DNA from: Agrypnia vestita
Taxonomy: Eukaryota; Arthropoda; Insecta; Trichoptera; Phryganeidae
Direction of reading: 5' to 3'
NCBI GenBank assembly: GCA_016648135.1
Contig: JADDOH010004028.1
Span: 153,780 to 217,779, forward strand
Length of the DNA stretch: 64,000 bases
Shown: positions 1 to 11,149 of the stretch, piece after piece
Layout of the letters: every line of letters begins with the position of its first letter
Numbering within the stretch: the first letter of the stretch is position 1
Translations under genes and position numbers: made by a program
Notes under the pieces: generated by a model
The model's database searches: none
What the model saw: the letters and a program-made list of their open reading frames with translations, nothing else
What the model was told of the DNA's origin: nothing

Positions 1-511
1 CATACGTTGACTTATTTTGTCACTACTATAGTTTAAAAAAGCAGCCGCCAATCAGGTGTAATTACTAAATAACCTAAATATAAGAGCGTTCTGAACCTAT
101 TCGGGTATAGGTTCAGAAAATATAACCTATGCGTGGGTCGCGTAGTGGGGATGATTTTTGGGTCATAAACGGGGACAGGTCTAATATCGGTGACGTGTCG
201 TGGAATGTGATGTTTTTACGTTACGCATAAACACCTATGAATCTTTGTTGGCGGTTTATGCAACGTACACTGTATTCTTCTATTATAATGTTTGATACTG
301 TATAGATCCCATGATAAGTATATTAAATATTTATCTTAAAACATACATCATCAGTGGAAAGTTCATAATTGGCATTCTTTACTATTTTTTTTTCATATAT
401 TTACGTTAATTTAAAGATTTTCTGTTAATGGATTAGAGATTAATTAGAGTAAGCGAAAGAATTGTTATAAGACACAGAGTTGAGTAAAGTTCACATTACT
501 GAGAAATGTAG
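1..511. other. AT-rich intergenic sequence
   Basis: No ORF of note, repeat or RNA signal recognised. The only structure seen is a short local duplication around position 100-115 (a gttcaga-type word repeated). Confidence 0.5.
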
Positions 512-881
512 TCTATACTATTATTATAAAGAGGAAAGATTTGATTGTTTGTTTGAACTGAGTAGGCTCCGAAACTACTGGACCGATTTGAAAAATTCTT
601 TCACATTTAGAATTCTACATTATTCTTGATGAACATAGGATATTTTCAAAAAAGTTAGGGATCCGTATGAAAACTTCGATAATGTAACCCAACGTGTGAA
701 AAAAATACTAAAAAAAATCCGTATATCGCGTACGCTGCGGAAATTATTGACAATATAGAGCAAAGAGATATATAATGTACTCTTTTTTAGTAACCCCCGA
801 CGCAAAAAGAAGGGTGTATGTGTGTTAAAATTTATAATTTTTGAAATTTTTGTTAAATACCCGTATAAAGCGGGCCGCTAG
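512..881 (+). mobile_element. Non-autonomous Helitron-like element, family H1
   Basis: Seen: the 5' end TCTATACTATTATTATAAAG leads into GAGGAAAG and a TTTGTTTG run. The 3' end is a small hairpin (cccg...gcggg) followed by CTAG and then T. Start with TC, end with hairpin-CTRR and no terminal inverted repeats are the known hallmarks of Helitrons. The body also carries a line on 'gaaactactg(ga)accgatttg' that I remember from widespread lepidopteran repeats (Lep1-like; from memory, not searched). There is no Rep/helicase ORF, so it would depend on an autonomous partner. Five more copies or partial copies lie in this window. Confidence 0.65.
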
Positions 882-1777
882 TAGGTAGGTATATAAGAAT
901 ATTGAAATTTCCGACTGACTGTTTAAACCAATCAGCTTTTGAAAAATCTTTCTTTCTGAAGAAAATGGATTTTTCCGATTAATTTATTGAATCGGTCAAT
1001 TTAATAATACTTATATTAAATAATACTGAAGAAGCAGTTGTACAGATTTCCCGCCCAACATGTCGGTGCGCGGGAGAGCCAGCCTAAATTGCATACATTA
1101 TGCATCCCGTTCAGTTCACATGGCTTGCATACATTATGCCAATAAAACAAATTTATGCAACCAATAAACTGTCAATTTGATATATCTGATCGTCAATTTA
1201 TCCGCGGCGCGAATTTTTTTCTTTTTGGCACCGGTATCTTCTTAACAACTGTAATTACTTTAAACAGCGATTCACTTAGATGTACGTGGGAATCGGTCAG
1301 CTCGCATTCAAAATGTAAATATCCGAGCCAGCTCGGCTCTTGCGGTTTCTGCCGTTCACGCTAATGCCTGCTGGTGATAATAAGGAACTTCATCGCGATT
1401 CCACGGGCGGCAAAATTGCTTCCTGTCGCAACGTTCGCAGGTTCTATACCCGTGGAGTGCAAAACTAAGAGTCATTTTTAAAGGAAAAATATATATTTTT
1501 CAAAGAGACCACATTTATTGTTAATTTAATATTGCATTTTATATCACAGAATTATGTTCTAAAAATTTAAAATTGTCAATAAAACGAGTTTTAATTAAAA
1601 AATGAAATATATCCGGGTCTATTCTCAATCGTTTGTATTATCATGACAATCGTAGCCTTACCCCAATTCTATAACATCTTACACTTGTCAATTTTGAGGC
1701 GATTAATATTATAAAAAATATCTAAGTACTGATTTGAATTAGATTTATTAATATCACAGATTGAAGAATATAAAAAA
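882..1777. other. Intergenic; mildly GC-richer patch at 1060-1460
   Basis: The patch at about 1060-1460 is richer in CpG than its surroundings and holds a duplicated word (gcatacattatgc near 1090 and 1128). No coding match recognised; the 69-codon open frame at 1155-1364 has no familiar motif. Confidence 0.4.
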
Positions 1778-2725
1778 CTAGCTGTTCGTACCCGGCGTTG
1801 CACGGGTTGAAGATTAAGTTGATAATAAATTTGTGGAGGAAAATAAAGGTTCGATTCGAACGTTATAGATTTGCAAAGAAAATATATCACGGGGAGGGTA
1901 AACGGTAAAAGGAGAGGGAGGAAATGTACGCCTATGTTACCCGTCGAGTCCTAAAGAATAAGTTTCCAAATTTTGAGTCCGATCAGTCAAACGGTACAGA
2001 TTTGCATCGAAAAAATATTAGCGAGAGAAGAAGGGATAAAATAATAGGAAAGAAATGTCGCCGATGTTACCCGCCGAGTCCTAAAGAATAAGTTTCCAAA
2101 TTTTGAGTCCGATCGGTCAAACGATACATATTTGCATTGAAAATATATCAGGGTAGAGGAAGGGGTAAAAGAATAGAAAAAAGAATAAAAGAAATATAGA
2201 AAAGAATAGGGGTAAAAAAAAATGTTATCTATGTTACCCGCCGAGTCCCAAAGAATGAGTTTCCAAATTTTGAATCTGATCGGTCAAATGGTACAGATTT
2301 GCATCGAGAATATATTAGGGGAGGGGAAGGAATAAAAGAATAGGGGGGAAATGTTGCCTATGTTACCCACCGAGTCCTGAAAAATAAGTTTTAAAATTTT
2401 GAGTCCGATCGGTCGAGCGGTACAGATTTTCATCGAAAATATATCAGGGGGAGGGGGAGTGGAAACAAATAGGAAGGAAATGTCGTCTTTGTTACCCGTC
2501 GAGTCGTAAAGAATAAGTTTCTCAATTTTGAGTCCAATCAGTCAAACGGTACAAATTTGCATCGAAAATATGTCAGGGGAGGGGAAGGGGTAAGAGAATA
2601 GGGAGGAAATGTTTCCTATATTACTCGCCGGATCCTAAAGCAAGTATGCAAAATTTGAATCGAATCGGAGAAACGGTGTGGAATTGTATAGAGAACAGAC
2701 AGACATTGAGTTTTATAGGTATAGA
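1778..2725 (-). mobile_element. Helitron-like element H1 carrying an internal minisatellite
   Basis: Read on the minus strand, the element starts with TCTATACCTATAAAACTC (high coordinate 2725, preceded by A) and ends with hairpin CCCG...CGGG followed by CAGCTAG and T at 1778. The boundaries are therefore those of a Helitron, with A and T at the insertion point. At 948 bp it is much longer than the 370-380 bp copies at 512-881 and 44180-44556. Almost all of the extra length is a diverged tandem array. No protein is encoded. Tandem repeats inside non-autonomous Helitron and Helentron elements are known. Confidence 0.65.
1850..2690 (-). repeat. Minisatellite, about 129-bp unit, six copies, inside the Helitron
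   Basis: An anchor word (gttacccgccgagtcc and variants) recurs at 1936, 2066, 2233, 2362, 2491 and 2620. Spacings are 130, 167, 129, 129 and 129 bases. Each unit also has a purine-rich block (gagggga, ggaagg) and the phrase ccaaattttgagtccgatc. The third interval is longer because its A/G-rich block has expanded. The units differ at many sites, so the array is old compared with the satellite at 17.6-18.2 kb. Confidence 0.8.
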
Positions 2726-3149
2726 TTACAAGCATCTTCAGCCTGTTCCAGCAACATGCATATATTTAATTTATAAATGCATTGAGATAATGCAAGAATG
2801 TCCTGCAAAGCGATTAGGCTTGTACAGTGCAAGTAGCGAACAAGCAAACAAATTAAAATTGGTGAAAATTATCTAAACAGAGTTACCACAATATCACAAA
2901 TTTAAGGATAAATGTTGTGATTGTTATGCCTAAGAGAATTTTTATTGATTATTAATTTATTAAATTGTCAGAATATTGTCACGGGACGTGGCTGTGGGTT
3001 CGAAAATGAATACAAACTAATTTTAAAAAAATTTGGGAAAAATTACTGGGCACGAAAAATATCGAAATTAACTAATTTTTTGTTACAAAATGTTTATAGA
3101 ATATTCCACACTCTTATTATTACACTTTTTTTTATTTGATTCCTTTGCC
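2726..3149. other. AT-rich intergenic sequence
   Basis: No gene seen. A 17-base word (cccacagccacgtcccgt on the minus strand, near 2981-2998) recurs on the plus strand near 60512, so this stretch probably contains a repeat fragment that I cannot name. Confidence 0.35.
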
Positions 3150-3590
3150 TGCCATAACCACATTCTCGTGGCAATATTATTTAGAACCTTTCCTTAACTA
3201 CATGTTTTTCAAATGGTTCGCGCTATTTGAATTGCTTAGATCACTTAGTGGAAAATTTAGTTCAATATTCACACTTATAAAAACTTCTTAAGCGCTGGAA
3301 GGTACTTCGTTTATTTATTATCGCTTGTTTCACTTAGGTTGGACACACTGCGCTCGCTCCGCTGCTTATATCGCAATTGAAGGCTGATGCGTTGAGCGAC
3401 GCCCCTTGTTTTTATAAGTAAATAAATTTCCAGAATTTCCGTGATTTTACGATAGCTGCCTAGTCGTTACGAGAATTGTATGGTTCATTCTAGAACCTTC
3501 TCTTATCTTCTGATTTTAGTGTAAAAGGTGTAGAGCGCTTTTAAATCTTTAATTACGTGTAATTCATACTACATATCTCGTTACATTATT
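3150..3590 (-). promoter_or_regulatory. Possible solo-LTR or promoter-like block (minus strand)
   Basis: On the minus strand the sequence begins near 3585 with TGTAACGAGATATG (LTRs usually start with TG). A TATAAAAACAAGG box follows near 3408-3416, then a GC-richer stretch (gcagcggagcgagcgcag), then an AATAAATAAA signal near 3311-3320. That order (TG start, TATA, leader, polyadenylation signal) suits an LTR. I could not define the CA end, a target duplication or a second copy, so this remains a guess; a decayed host promoter is the alternative. Confidence 0.25.
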
Positions 3591-3744
3591 GAATACCGAG
3601 TACATTTTAAAATCATTTAATGTATCAATAAACTACACGATATTATTGAAAAACCAAATCTATAGCGTTTTTATGTTTTTTATTTTATATTTTATCAATT
3701 TGTATATTAACCTTAACATATGGATATATATAATCACGGATTTT

Positions 3745-4007
3745 TAATTAGAATTTTTTTCTCCATATAAAGTATTTAAATATCTCTTACTGTTAAGGCA
3801 GCATTCGTAAAAAACGCGTCGCTCGATCATTTTTTCGTCGACTTTAGTTGTAAAAAAGGTCGCCACGAAAAGCCCTTTTATTTTAACGGGATAAAATCCA
3901 TTGTAAATATTGGTGAAAGAATTTTTGAAATCGGTTGAGTAGTTTCGGAAGTTACCTCCTACATCCAAACTACAAACAAACTTTACCTCTTTGTATATTA
4001 GTATAGA
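3745..4007 (-). mobile_element. Helitron-like element H1, 3' truncated
   Basis: The minus-strand 5' end is TCTATACTAATATACAAAGA at 4007, preceded by A. The body words (cagcattcgtaaaa, accattttttcgtcgactttag, agtagtttcggaagttacc) match the copy at 44180-44556. The hairpin-CTAG end expected near 3640-3740 is missing, so the element is cut short on that side. Confidence 0.65.
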
Positions 4008-5204
4008 TTGTTTCCACACTTTATTTTATTTTATATTGTACAGATAATTTGACACAGTGTTCTTTTAAAAATTCACGATTTCTGTATTCGCGGCGATATT
4101 CTGGGAAGTCTATAAAGAATTTTATTGAGTGAGGCAGATATCTGGATAATTATAGAGAAATTATGGCCACATGTTTAAAGTGAGCTGATTACAATCATTG
4201 CCACATGATATCGCGGGGTGCTCAAGGTCACCACAGATCAAGGAACTTCTATCCCCTGAGGGATGTCCTACCCTCCGAGGGGCGTGAACTGACTTTGCAG
4301 ACATGAATTAGGTAGGTACTTAATACATGTGTCTACAGTAGTACCTACTGATATTTGTTATTACATGAAACTAAATCTAGTCGGTATTTTTGTTAATTTT
4401 CAAACATATTAGGTATATTACGCGAGTGTTGTAGAATATCGAACAGATTACATCCGAAGATCTCGTACGCAATATTCCCTCTAAGACGAGAGCAATGTGA
4501 GTCGGGCAAAGAAAAAAATCTCATTTGCGTTTTTTCAAAACAATTGTTGTATAATAATAGTAACTTTCAATATTTTTATTTGATAGATAAAGGTAAAGGT
4601 AATTCCACGTGAAATCACCTAATGTTTTTTGACAATTTAAGATAATTTGACCATATACGATGACTGCTGTCAATGTGAAGCTCAAAATTTTAAAATTTTT
4701 ATTTTTATCTACCGCCATCTTGAATCAAAGCTCAATTTTCTTCGCATTACAAAGATGGGGCTTTGTAGAGGTTTTGAAAAAATAATGTTATTTTGCTCCC
4801 AGAAAAGAAAGAAGATTATGGTTTTCACTTACATAAAGTAAGTACGATAGAGTTATCGAAAATGTATATAATATATTGTATAAACCATGGCTTAAACGAC
4901 CATGAAATATATCAAATTCGGGAGCATAATTACCGATTTTGGTGACTTTTTAAGATGAAACGAGATGGAAATTTTTGTGTTATAATAATTGCTGACAGAA
5001 TTAAGATCTGGTCTAGGATCTCTGATGACAGACGGAATTAAAATAAAAATTGTTTTTCTCTTTACATTAATGGGGGATAAAAAATAAAAAAAATATCTGA
5101 AACAGTCAAGCAACCACACCTAGTTAATTTCATATGGAATGACCGTCTTATATATTATATACCGTTTAGGTATTTAATTTTGAGTTGGTAAGCTAACATG
5201 AAAT
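4008..5204. other. AT-rich intergenic sequence
   Basis: Nothing gene-like. A short GC-richer stretch at 4190-4300 has the local inverted words atcccctgaggg and ccctccgagggg. Other open frames are short, AT-rich and without known motifs. Confidence 0.45.
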
Positions 5205-5420
5205 GTGTTTTTTATTTATTTATTAATCAACGCCCTTAAATGAATGGATACTTTTAATAATACATAGTGATTGCCCACGAAATACAAACAAGAAAATAAA
5301 ATAATAAAAAGTAGAAAGAAAATACATAGCAGTAGCACAAAACTAAATGATTAATATAATATAAAGTAAAAAGCAAGTATATATCAAAATCAGTAGCTTA
5401 AAGAAAGCATAATATCTTTA
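5205..5420 (-). repeat. Possible LINE 3' end (A-rich tail read on minus strand)
   Basis: The plus strand reads ttatttatttattaatcaacgccctt followed by an A-rich run. This resembles the block at 32280-32460 (ttatttatttatttaacgccc, then A-rich). Two copies show it is a dispersed repeat; assignment to a LINE 3' untranslated region with an AATAAA-type tail is from general familiarity only. Confidence 0.35.
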
Positions 5421-6477
5421 ATATATATTTTTTTAAATGTTGTCATAAACACATACTAGTTTTAAATTTGTCATTGAATTAACATGTTTAGAGCAAAGAA
5501 TGTTTTATTACATATAATAATATTTTATAATATAAAAAATTAACGGAAGAATGATAAAAATAGTAAGGGTGGCATTATAAAATAGCTTCAGGACTGCACT
5601 CTGCCTAGGGACGTCAACGTACACACACATCATACATATTTGCAAAAAATAATTGATAACTTATTTAATACTCATGGGGCAAGCATTCCTCACCATAAAT
5701 TTGTGACGTACCAATTAATATTCCAACTCATCACCTATCCTGCTCCATTATCAGCTGTGAACAATGTTGAGATAAATGGCGGGTATCTATGAAGTGGCGG
5801 ATTGCTAACAAGCCCTTGGGGAGATGACATGTAGAAAGTTAACGATTTCAAAAAAGAGACTGCGTCCACTTTTTCAGCATACCACATCCTTTAAAACGTG
5901 GGGTTTGTCGTCACCAACCCATAAAGAAGTTTAAAAAGTATTATATTGAGTGAGTCGTCAATTTATTGTGTGTGCCGGCAATTATACCATTCAGGGTGTG
6001 GACACCTTCCGAGGATGGTAATGTATGCATAAAAGGCATCAATCAATTTGTATTTTTTCAGGGTGTTTTATGCATGCGCTGTGCGTAATCAAATGATTGC
6101 GCGTTATGTAATGCACAGAGCGAAGCTTTCTGATTTAAGACCTTTAAAAAGTTTAATTTTTGTAATTAATTAAAGTTTGGACGTCACCCGAATAATCTTG
6201 CGAAACATGGACCTCATCAGAATCGTCATTAACATCTACGATTCTGTTCAGTCCCAAATTAAACTCATGAGATTTGTGTTGTTTATGTTAAAACAATTTT
6301 CAAAGTTCCATGTTTTTTCCAAGCTCTTTATTCCGAAGCTAAAACTAGACTAAATTCTAAAAATAAGAACTAAATTCACCACACTGTCAGACCAAATAAC
6401 ATAAACGGCGTCTTTGCAGTGGAAAAGCAGAGAGAATAGAGTTCTACATTTTTTTGTCCACGATTATCAAACTAGTC
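5421..6477. other. Intergenic; includes possible 3' UTR of the candidate exon
   Basis: No independent gene seen. If the minus-strand open frame at 6478-6633 is real, roughly 6320-6477 would be its 3' untranslated region. Confidence 0.4.
6327..6332 (-). terminator. Candidate polyadenylation signal AATAAA
   Basis: Minus-strand AATAAA in the context cggaataaagagc, about 145 bases beyond the stop codon of the 6478-6633 frame. AATAAA is common by chance in AT-rich DNA, so it only supports the exon weakly. Confidence 0.25.
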
Positions 6478-6633
6478 TCATTCAAATTCATACGCTTTCT
6501 CCTGCTCCATGATCGAGGCTTCTAACCTGATCATTTTCTCGTATGCATCTAGGTATTTCGTGGACGTCCTCAATATCTGGTGCCATCGATATTCGCGTCG
6601 TACGTCATATCTTAACGTATTTGTCTCATTAGT
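6478..6633 (-). CDS. Candidate terminal coding exon or pseudo-exon, coiled-coil-like
   Basis: This minus-strand frame stays open for about 51 codons from just after a TGA at 6634-6636 to a TGA at 6478. It has no start codon. The product is strikingly protein-like for this window: charged and heptad-like, with pieces such as RREYRWHQILRTSTKYLDA and YEKMIRLEASIMEQEKAYEF near its C-terminus. An AATAAA lies about 145 bases downstream. No clean acceptor (pyrimidine tract plus AG) stands out at its upstream edge, and no second exon was found. I do not recognise a family. It could be the last exon of a small coiled-coil protein gene, a processed-pseudogene remnant, or chance. Confidence 0.3.
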   Translation of the reverse strand, partial: TNETNTLRYDVRREYRWHQILRTSTKYLDAYEKMIRLEASIMEQEKAYEFE

Positions 6634-6739
6634 TCATTACACGCTACCAAACTATCTTAGCAACTTCTTTTCTATTCACTCTGCAGTTTTACTTTCACCC
6701 CTAATATGCCGATTCTTTAAACATATCTATACGGATTAC

Positions 6740-6968
6740 CAGGCGCGTGCAGTGGGAACAAGAAGCATGACTTTTATTTAACCGTATATTTGGGAAAAAA
6801 AATCGAAATTAAATATTTATCTGGCAGAATATTATGAAATATTAAAATATGAATAATATGTTAATTATTGTGATTGGAATATTACGAGATATACCTCTTT
6901 TTTCGGTTTCTTTACAAAATATATGCTTAGGAAAAAGTCGTGCTTGTTGTTCCTACTGCACGCCCCTG
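6740..6968. mobile_element. hAT-type MITE with perfect 8-bp target duplication
   Basis: Terminal inverted repeats of about 36 bp start CAGGCGCGTGCAGT at the left and end ...ACTGCACGCCCCTG at the right. The element is flanked on both sides by cggattac (6732-6739 and 6969-6976), an exact 8-bp duplication. TIRs starting CAG and 8-bp duplications are the classic signature of hAT elements. It has no coding capacity. A second copy at 40540-40762 shares the same ends and interior, including atttatctggcagaa. Confidence 0.85.
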
Positions 6969-7050
6969 CGGATTACGCATATTTACCGTATATAAAATTT
7001 TTCAATGCATATTTATATTTATTTAAGAATGGCAATACATGACTCAACTT

Positions 7051-7242
7051 AGTAGCTTTTTGGTGTAGTGGTCATAACGCTTGCCTGGTGATCTGCTGGT
7101 CGGCGGTTCGAGCCTCATTCCAGAACACCAGCAAGTTAGTCCTGTTTTCATAACACAGGATTATGACTTAATTTGAGAATAGTAAGAATATTGATCCGAC
7201 ACGAATTTGAAGACGTGTTCGCATCTCTATTTTATTAGAAAA
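7051..7242 (+). mobile_element. tRNA-derived SINE, family S1
   Basis: The RNA polymerase III A box TGGTGTAGTGG (7061-7071) fits TRGYNNARNNG exactly, and the B box GGTTCGAGCCT (7105-7115) fits GGTTCGANNCC with one change. The tRNA-like head is followed by a conserved body (agcaagttag, gagaatagtaagaatattga, gtgttcgcat) and an A-run. Other copies lie at 19362, 39693, 39892 and 45515, with a partial one at 52506. It is not a functional tRNA because the acceptor stem does not pair. Confidence 0.7.
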
Positions 7243-7750
7243 AAAAAACTAGCACTTGAGCCACGTTAAAAGCTACAAACATACCGTCGGTGTAGCGCAA
7301 GAAGACATTAAGTGATATTTTTGATAAAACCGAGTTAGAAGTCGTAATTGGTTATTTTTTATGTAAACTATGAGAGCAACACGTCATTAATCACATAAGA
7401 TTTTTTTTAAATAGAAACATCAGGAAAAGACATTTTATTTTCTTTTCGGTATACTAGCGTACATATTCCACACTTTCTCAGCAAAAGTCATCGACTGGTT
7501 TTAGTGATTTCTGGCACAAATTCCACACGAAAAGCGCTTTTGGGCATAAAAACATTGGAAACGATTTGCCGAAAAACAAGAATTTGTTACTTGAGGACTT
7601 CTTGCACTACACGGACGATAAGGTGTTAAAGATTTTGTTAATTATGCCATTAACATATTTAGAAAATCATAGTAAGATAACAAGAATAACGAGTAACGTA
7701 ATAATTCAGAATTTATTCAATTACTTTATTTGTTTGGTTTATACTATAAA
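7243..7750. other. AT-rich intergenic sequence
   Basis: No gene or repeat recognised. The open frame at 7566-7754 is AT-rich, without known motifs, and runs into the Helitron end. Confidence 0.45.
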
Positions 7751-8112
7751 CTAGCTGTGCCCGCGCGGCTTCGCACGCGTAGATTTTTAGTACACTGTTT
7801 GGATCGTCATAGAACTTTCGCGAACCTTCTAGAACATTCTCTTTCCAGAGCAGGTTTTTCCGGAACCTTCTAGACTCACCGACACAGTCGGCGCGCCTAT
7901 TTTGAAACAATCTGAAGCATTTGCGACCTTCCCATAACAAAATAATGAGCTAGAAAGCACATTTTCGTCACCCACCCCCACCAAAATCGCATATTTTCGA
8001 TGTGATACCAAGGGCTATTCACCACCATAACCAACGGTGGGTGGTTGTAGCTGGTTGTGGAGAAAACTTGGCGGATAGGGAAACATGGGTTTCTTTTTAT
8101 ATACATATATAT
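7751..8112 (-). mobile_element. Helitron-like element with H1-type 3' end and a different body
   Basis: Read on the minus strand, the 3' end is a GC-rich hairpin (cgcgtgcgaagccgcgcg) followed by GGCACAGCTAG and T, nearly identical to the end at 44180. The body differs: paired cgaaccttctagaa-type words, caccaccataaccaacgg, and gggtggttgtagctgg. The 5' end is uncertain, because the TC start should lie near 8110 where a separate palindromic MITE begins. Shared 3' ends with unrelated interiors are typical of Helitron families. Confidence 0.5.
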
Positions 8113-8123
8113 TGAATTCAGAA

Positions 8124-8248
8124 AGACAATCGAATTAGTATATTTAAACCTTGCGTAACTACGACGCACATTGTTTCATTTTGTTGGTGTTTACACAACG
8201 AAACAATATGCCTGTACGCATGGCCTACACATACAAATTCGATTGTCT
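8124..8248. mobile_element. Palindromic MITE (foldback), copy 1
   Basis: The whole 125-bp unit folds on itself. The left end AGACAATCGAATTAGTAT pairs with the right end atacaaattcgattgtct, and pairing continues inward through cattgtttc/gaaacaatatg to a loop near 8185. A second copy at 53394-53505 has the same stem. No coding capacity; family unknown. Confidence 0.7.
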
Positions 8249-9927
8249 ATCTTAAATGGAAAGAGGTATACTTAATGATGAGTTTTGATAATATTTTGTA
8301 TCCAAAAAAACAATGAGATCGAGTAACATCATACAGTAAGAAACGCCAGAAAAAAATACTTTATCGCAGTGATCAACCAAAATTATTAAAAAGTGATCGC
8401 TACAGAAATTTCTAACAGACAAAAAGTAGAGAGAAGGCTTAGTACAATGTATTTTAAGAATTTGAAAGAGAAAAATGAGCAGCTGGCATGGGGGGGGGGG
8501 GGGACTCAGTATTGTCAAGGTTGATGTCGTATTGAGAAATTAAAATGATGTCTTTGACTCTTTAGGGAAAAATAATGGAAAACAGTGCACATTTAACGAC
8601 ATTGTCTAATTCATGTTTTTTTTTTGAAAAACTGATTATTATTAATATTTATATTTTGCTACTGTCCACTCACTACTACAGAATGAGATTATTGTGTGGG
8701 GAGGAACATACGACAATGTAATGAACCCGCCAAACGTTGTACAGAGAACGATTATTAAAGCAATAAAATAATATATCAAATTTCTCAATACAAAGACTCT
8801 TCACAAAATTTCCAGTTCCGAAATTAGAAAATATTTAGAAAATATCTATTAATCAAATATTTATGCAAAGTTTGAAACTATTACATGCTTAAATTTCAAA
8901 ATAATTTCAAAATACCAAAACGTAAATTTTTTTAAAGAAAAATTATATTTAATTAATCAAAGTACATTGATGAATTCTTTTAAAGCGCTTTACTCCACCT
9001 CATTTTTGTCTCCGGTCGTCCATGGAGCTCGTTGTTGAGGTCGAAATTTCCAGAAAAAAAGCGATCAAACCAAAAATTAGTACCACGATTGAATTAATAA
9101 TCGAAAATAACGCGAATTTTCATTTTCTCCGTGATCGCAGACAACGATATCATAGAAAAAGCAAACGCCGAGAAAATAAATGTATAACTAATTTTGAAAA
9201 AAGAATATCGCTTTAATAGGACATTAGTTTGAATTTGGAGTTCCTAGTCGAATGCACGATACTGAACTTGAAACTAGCTAGTATTAGAAAACGGCAATTA
9301 TGTAATTATATTAAAGTGTAAGGTCCCAATCACAACAGTTAGTCTCGTTTTGGAGAGGAACAGTAATAAAAGTTATGTATTTATTTATAGTTTTAAGACT
9401 AGAAAAAAAATTAATAAACTGTATGTAATATTAAATAAATAAAAAAAGCCAACGCATTGAGTCGATGCTTTGCTGTAGTACAGAAAATACCGTACATTGA
9501 AGTATTTAAAGTATTTACTAATTGCTTGAAAACAGTCGGAGAATACTTAAAATTGTTTTAAACAATGGTCAGTCAATGTCTTATAAGAAAGTTCTTATCG
9601 ACGATTCAAAAATATTTTTCTTTCTCAATGCTCTCGCCATGTGGTGTAAGGATAAATATTCATTACGTCATCTCAAGTATAAAAATGTTTTATGAAAATT
9701 ACAGTAAAATAATGAAGCGGAATGTTTATTTTCATATTCTCTGTTTTCATTGACATTCTATAGGTATTTATGATATAAGATACATATAAACGTATTATGT
9801 TTGATAAATGAACATTTTTATAATTTTGGCAGTAAGGTTTTAACGTGATGAAAGGGTACATGAATAAAAACAAATTAGGTACGTTAATGGGGCTTTTATT
9901 TATGAACCAGATTACATTAAGAATGTT
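8249..9927. other. AT-rich intergenic sequence with a 14-base G run
   Basis: A run of 14 G at 8490-8503 is unusual in such AT-rich DNA. AATAAA words cluster at 9405-9445. No gene, RNA or named repeat could be supported. Confidence 0.45.
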
Positions 9928-10340
9928 CTTAGGTTTTCACGGCCACTCAGAATCTTCAAGTTTGTGTTTTCTGGGGTATTATGCCGTGTTGTTACGACCT
10001 TTCTACAAGCACCCGATAAATATTAATAGAGATGATGGTCTCAAATTGAAAACATCTTGGTATCCGGCGCTTCAAAGTCATTCTCGTCGCAGACTCCGCA
10101 GAGATAGTGATCAGACAACAGATGAATCATACACACAACACAATACAACACATCATGACTTCGGCACGGTATTGCAAGCTGATACTTAACCATAACACCA
10201 ACATTCAAGACAACACATCAGCCCTGATTATGGACCCTGCAATGGGATCCGAAACGTCGGCCCGAAAGGTCGTAACAACACGGTATAATACCCCAGAAAA
10301 CATAAATTACATTGAACACCATGCAGTTTATGTGAAAAGT
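9928..10340 (+). mobile_element. Penelope-like element 3' end, rearranged
   Basis: Codons at about 10007-10090 encode KHPININRDDGLKLKTSWYP, which matches the end of PLE ORFs as I know them (a KHPNNFNRDDG-like motif ending the GIY-YIG region). It is followed by a terminal motif at 10224-10255: CTGATTA, T, a GGACCC/GGGATCC hairpin, then GAAAC. The fragment sits between inverted repeats 9966-10002 and 10265-10301, which pair at 36 of 37 positions. Inverted partial copies are common around PLEs. The ORF is truncated upstream and its N-terminal part reads through the inverted arm, so nothing functional remains. Confidence 0.6.
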
Positions 10341-11149
10341 CTTTCCAGCGCTGAGTAATTTAGAAAAATATTTATGACTGAAATACGAAAAACGGCATGC
10401 CGATGATTTATGCAATTACGACCGCCATTTTTGAACCGGATATAAAAAGTTAGATAAAATTAGAGTTTTGTAGGTACTACCAAAACAGGGAATATACCGA
10501 CAAAATATGATTTTTTTCTGAGATGGTCTAGCAACTGGACCTCTTGAAATGTATTGCCTTATACGCTAATTACCCACTTCAGCCCATTTCAACGTTTGTC
10601 TATAAAGATTCCCTCTCGCGTGTGCATACCTTATAATTAATTAATAAAAATTGTCCTTTCTAGAAATACACAGCCCGCTGCCTACCATCAAAAAACAGCC
10701 TCAGCTAAGGCAATGACGCGAAGTACTATTTCGTGGTGACTCGGCGTGAAACCATAAAGTTTTTCTTTAAATTTAAAGGGGCAATTAAGGCCAACAGAGG
10801 GCATTTCAAAATAATACAGATTATATTCCCGCAGTAAAGGCAATGATATTTCTTTGGATTCTCGCCAAATAAAGGTTTCTCCGAGTGTCGTTAGTCGTGG
10901 TTATGTCCATCTCGCAGAGCGCTCTGCCTCCCCTTCACTCAGCTTATTACGCCATCTAATCGCAATGTACCATACAAAATAAATAATGTGGACAATGACG
11001 TTTTCTTTATCATTATTTAAAAAATATAATGTACCATTTAACACAAAAATATTGTCTCGAAATGGCAAAAGAGATTACAGAATTCCTCGTAATATGTCAA
11101 TGACGACAATAACATAGAAGCCTCTAGTAGGCTACCACGCTCTCGTATT
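10341..11149. other. Intergenic sequence
   Basis: No gene seen. A perfect 14-bp palindrome, gcagagcgctctgc, lies at 10914-10927. Confidence 0.45.

Noticed and set aside
6190..6226. Hammerhead-like motif on the minus strand
   Set aside because: ctgatgaggtccatgtttcg has the first box, but no hairpin and no GAAAC in the right position.
9845..10189. 114-codon ORF as an intact protein
   Set aside because: It joins an inverted terminal arm to a PLE C-terminal fragment; only residues from about 55 to 80 are real PLE coding sequence.
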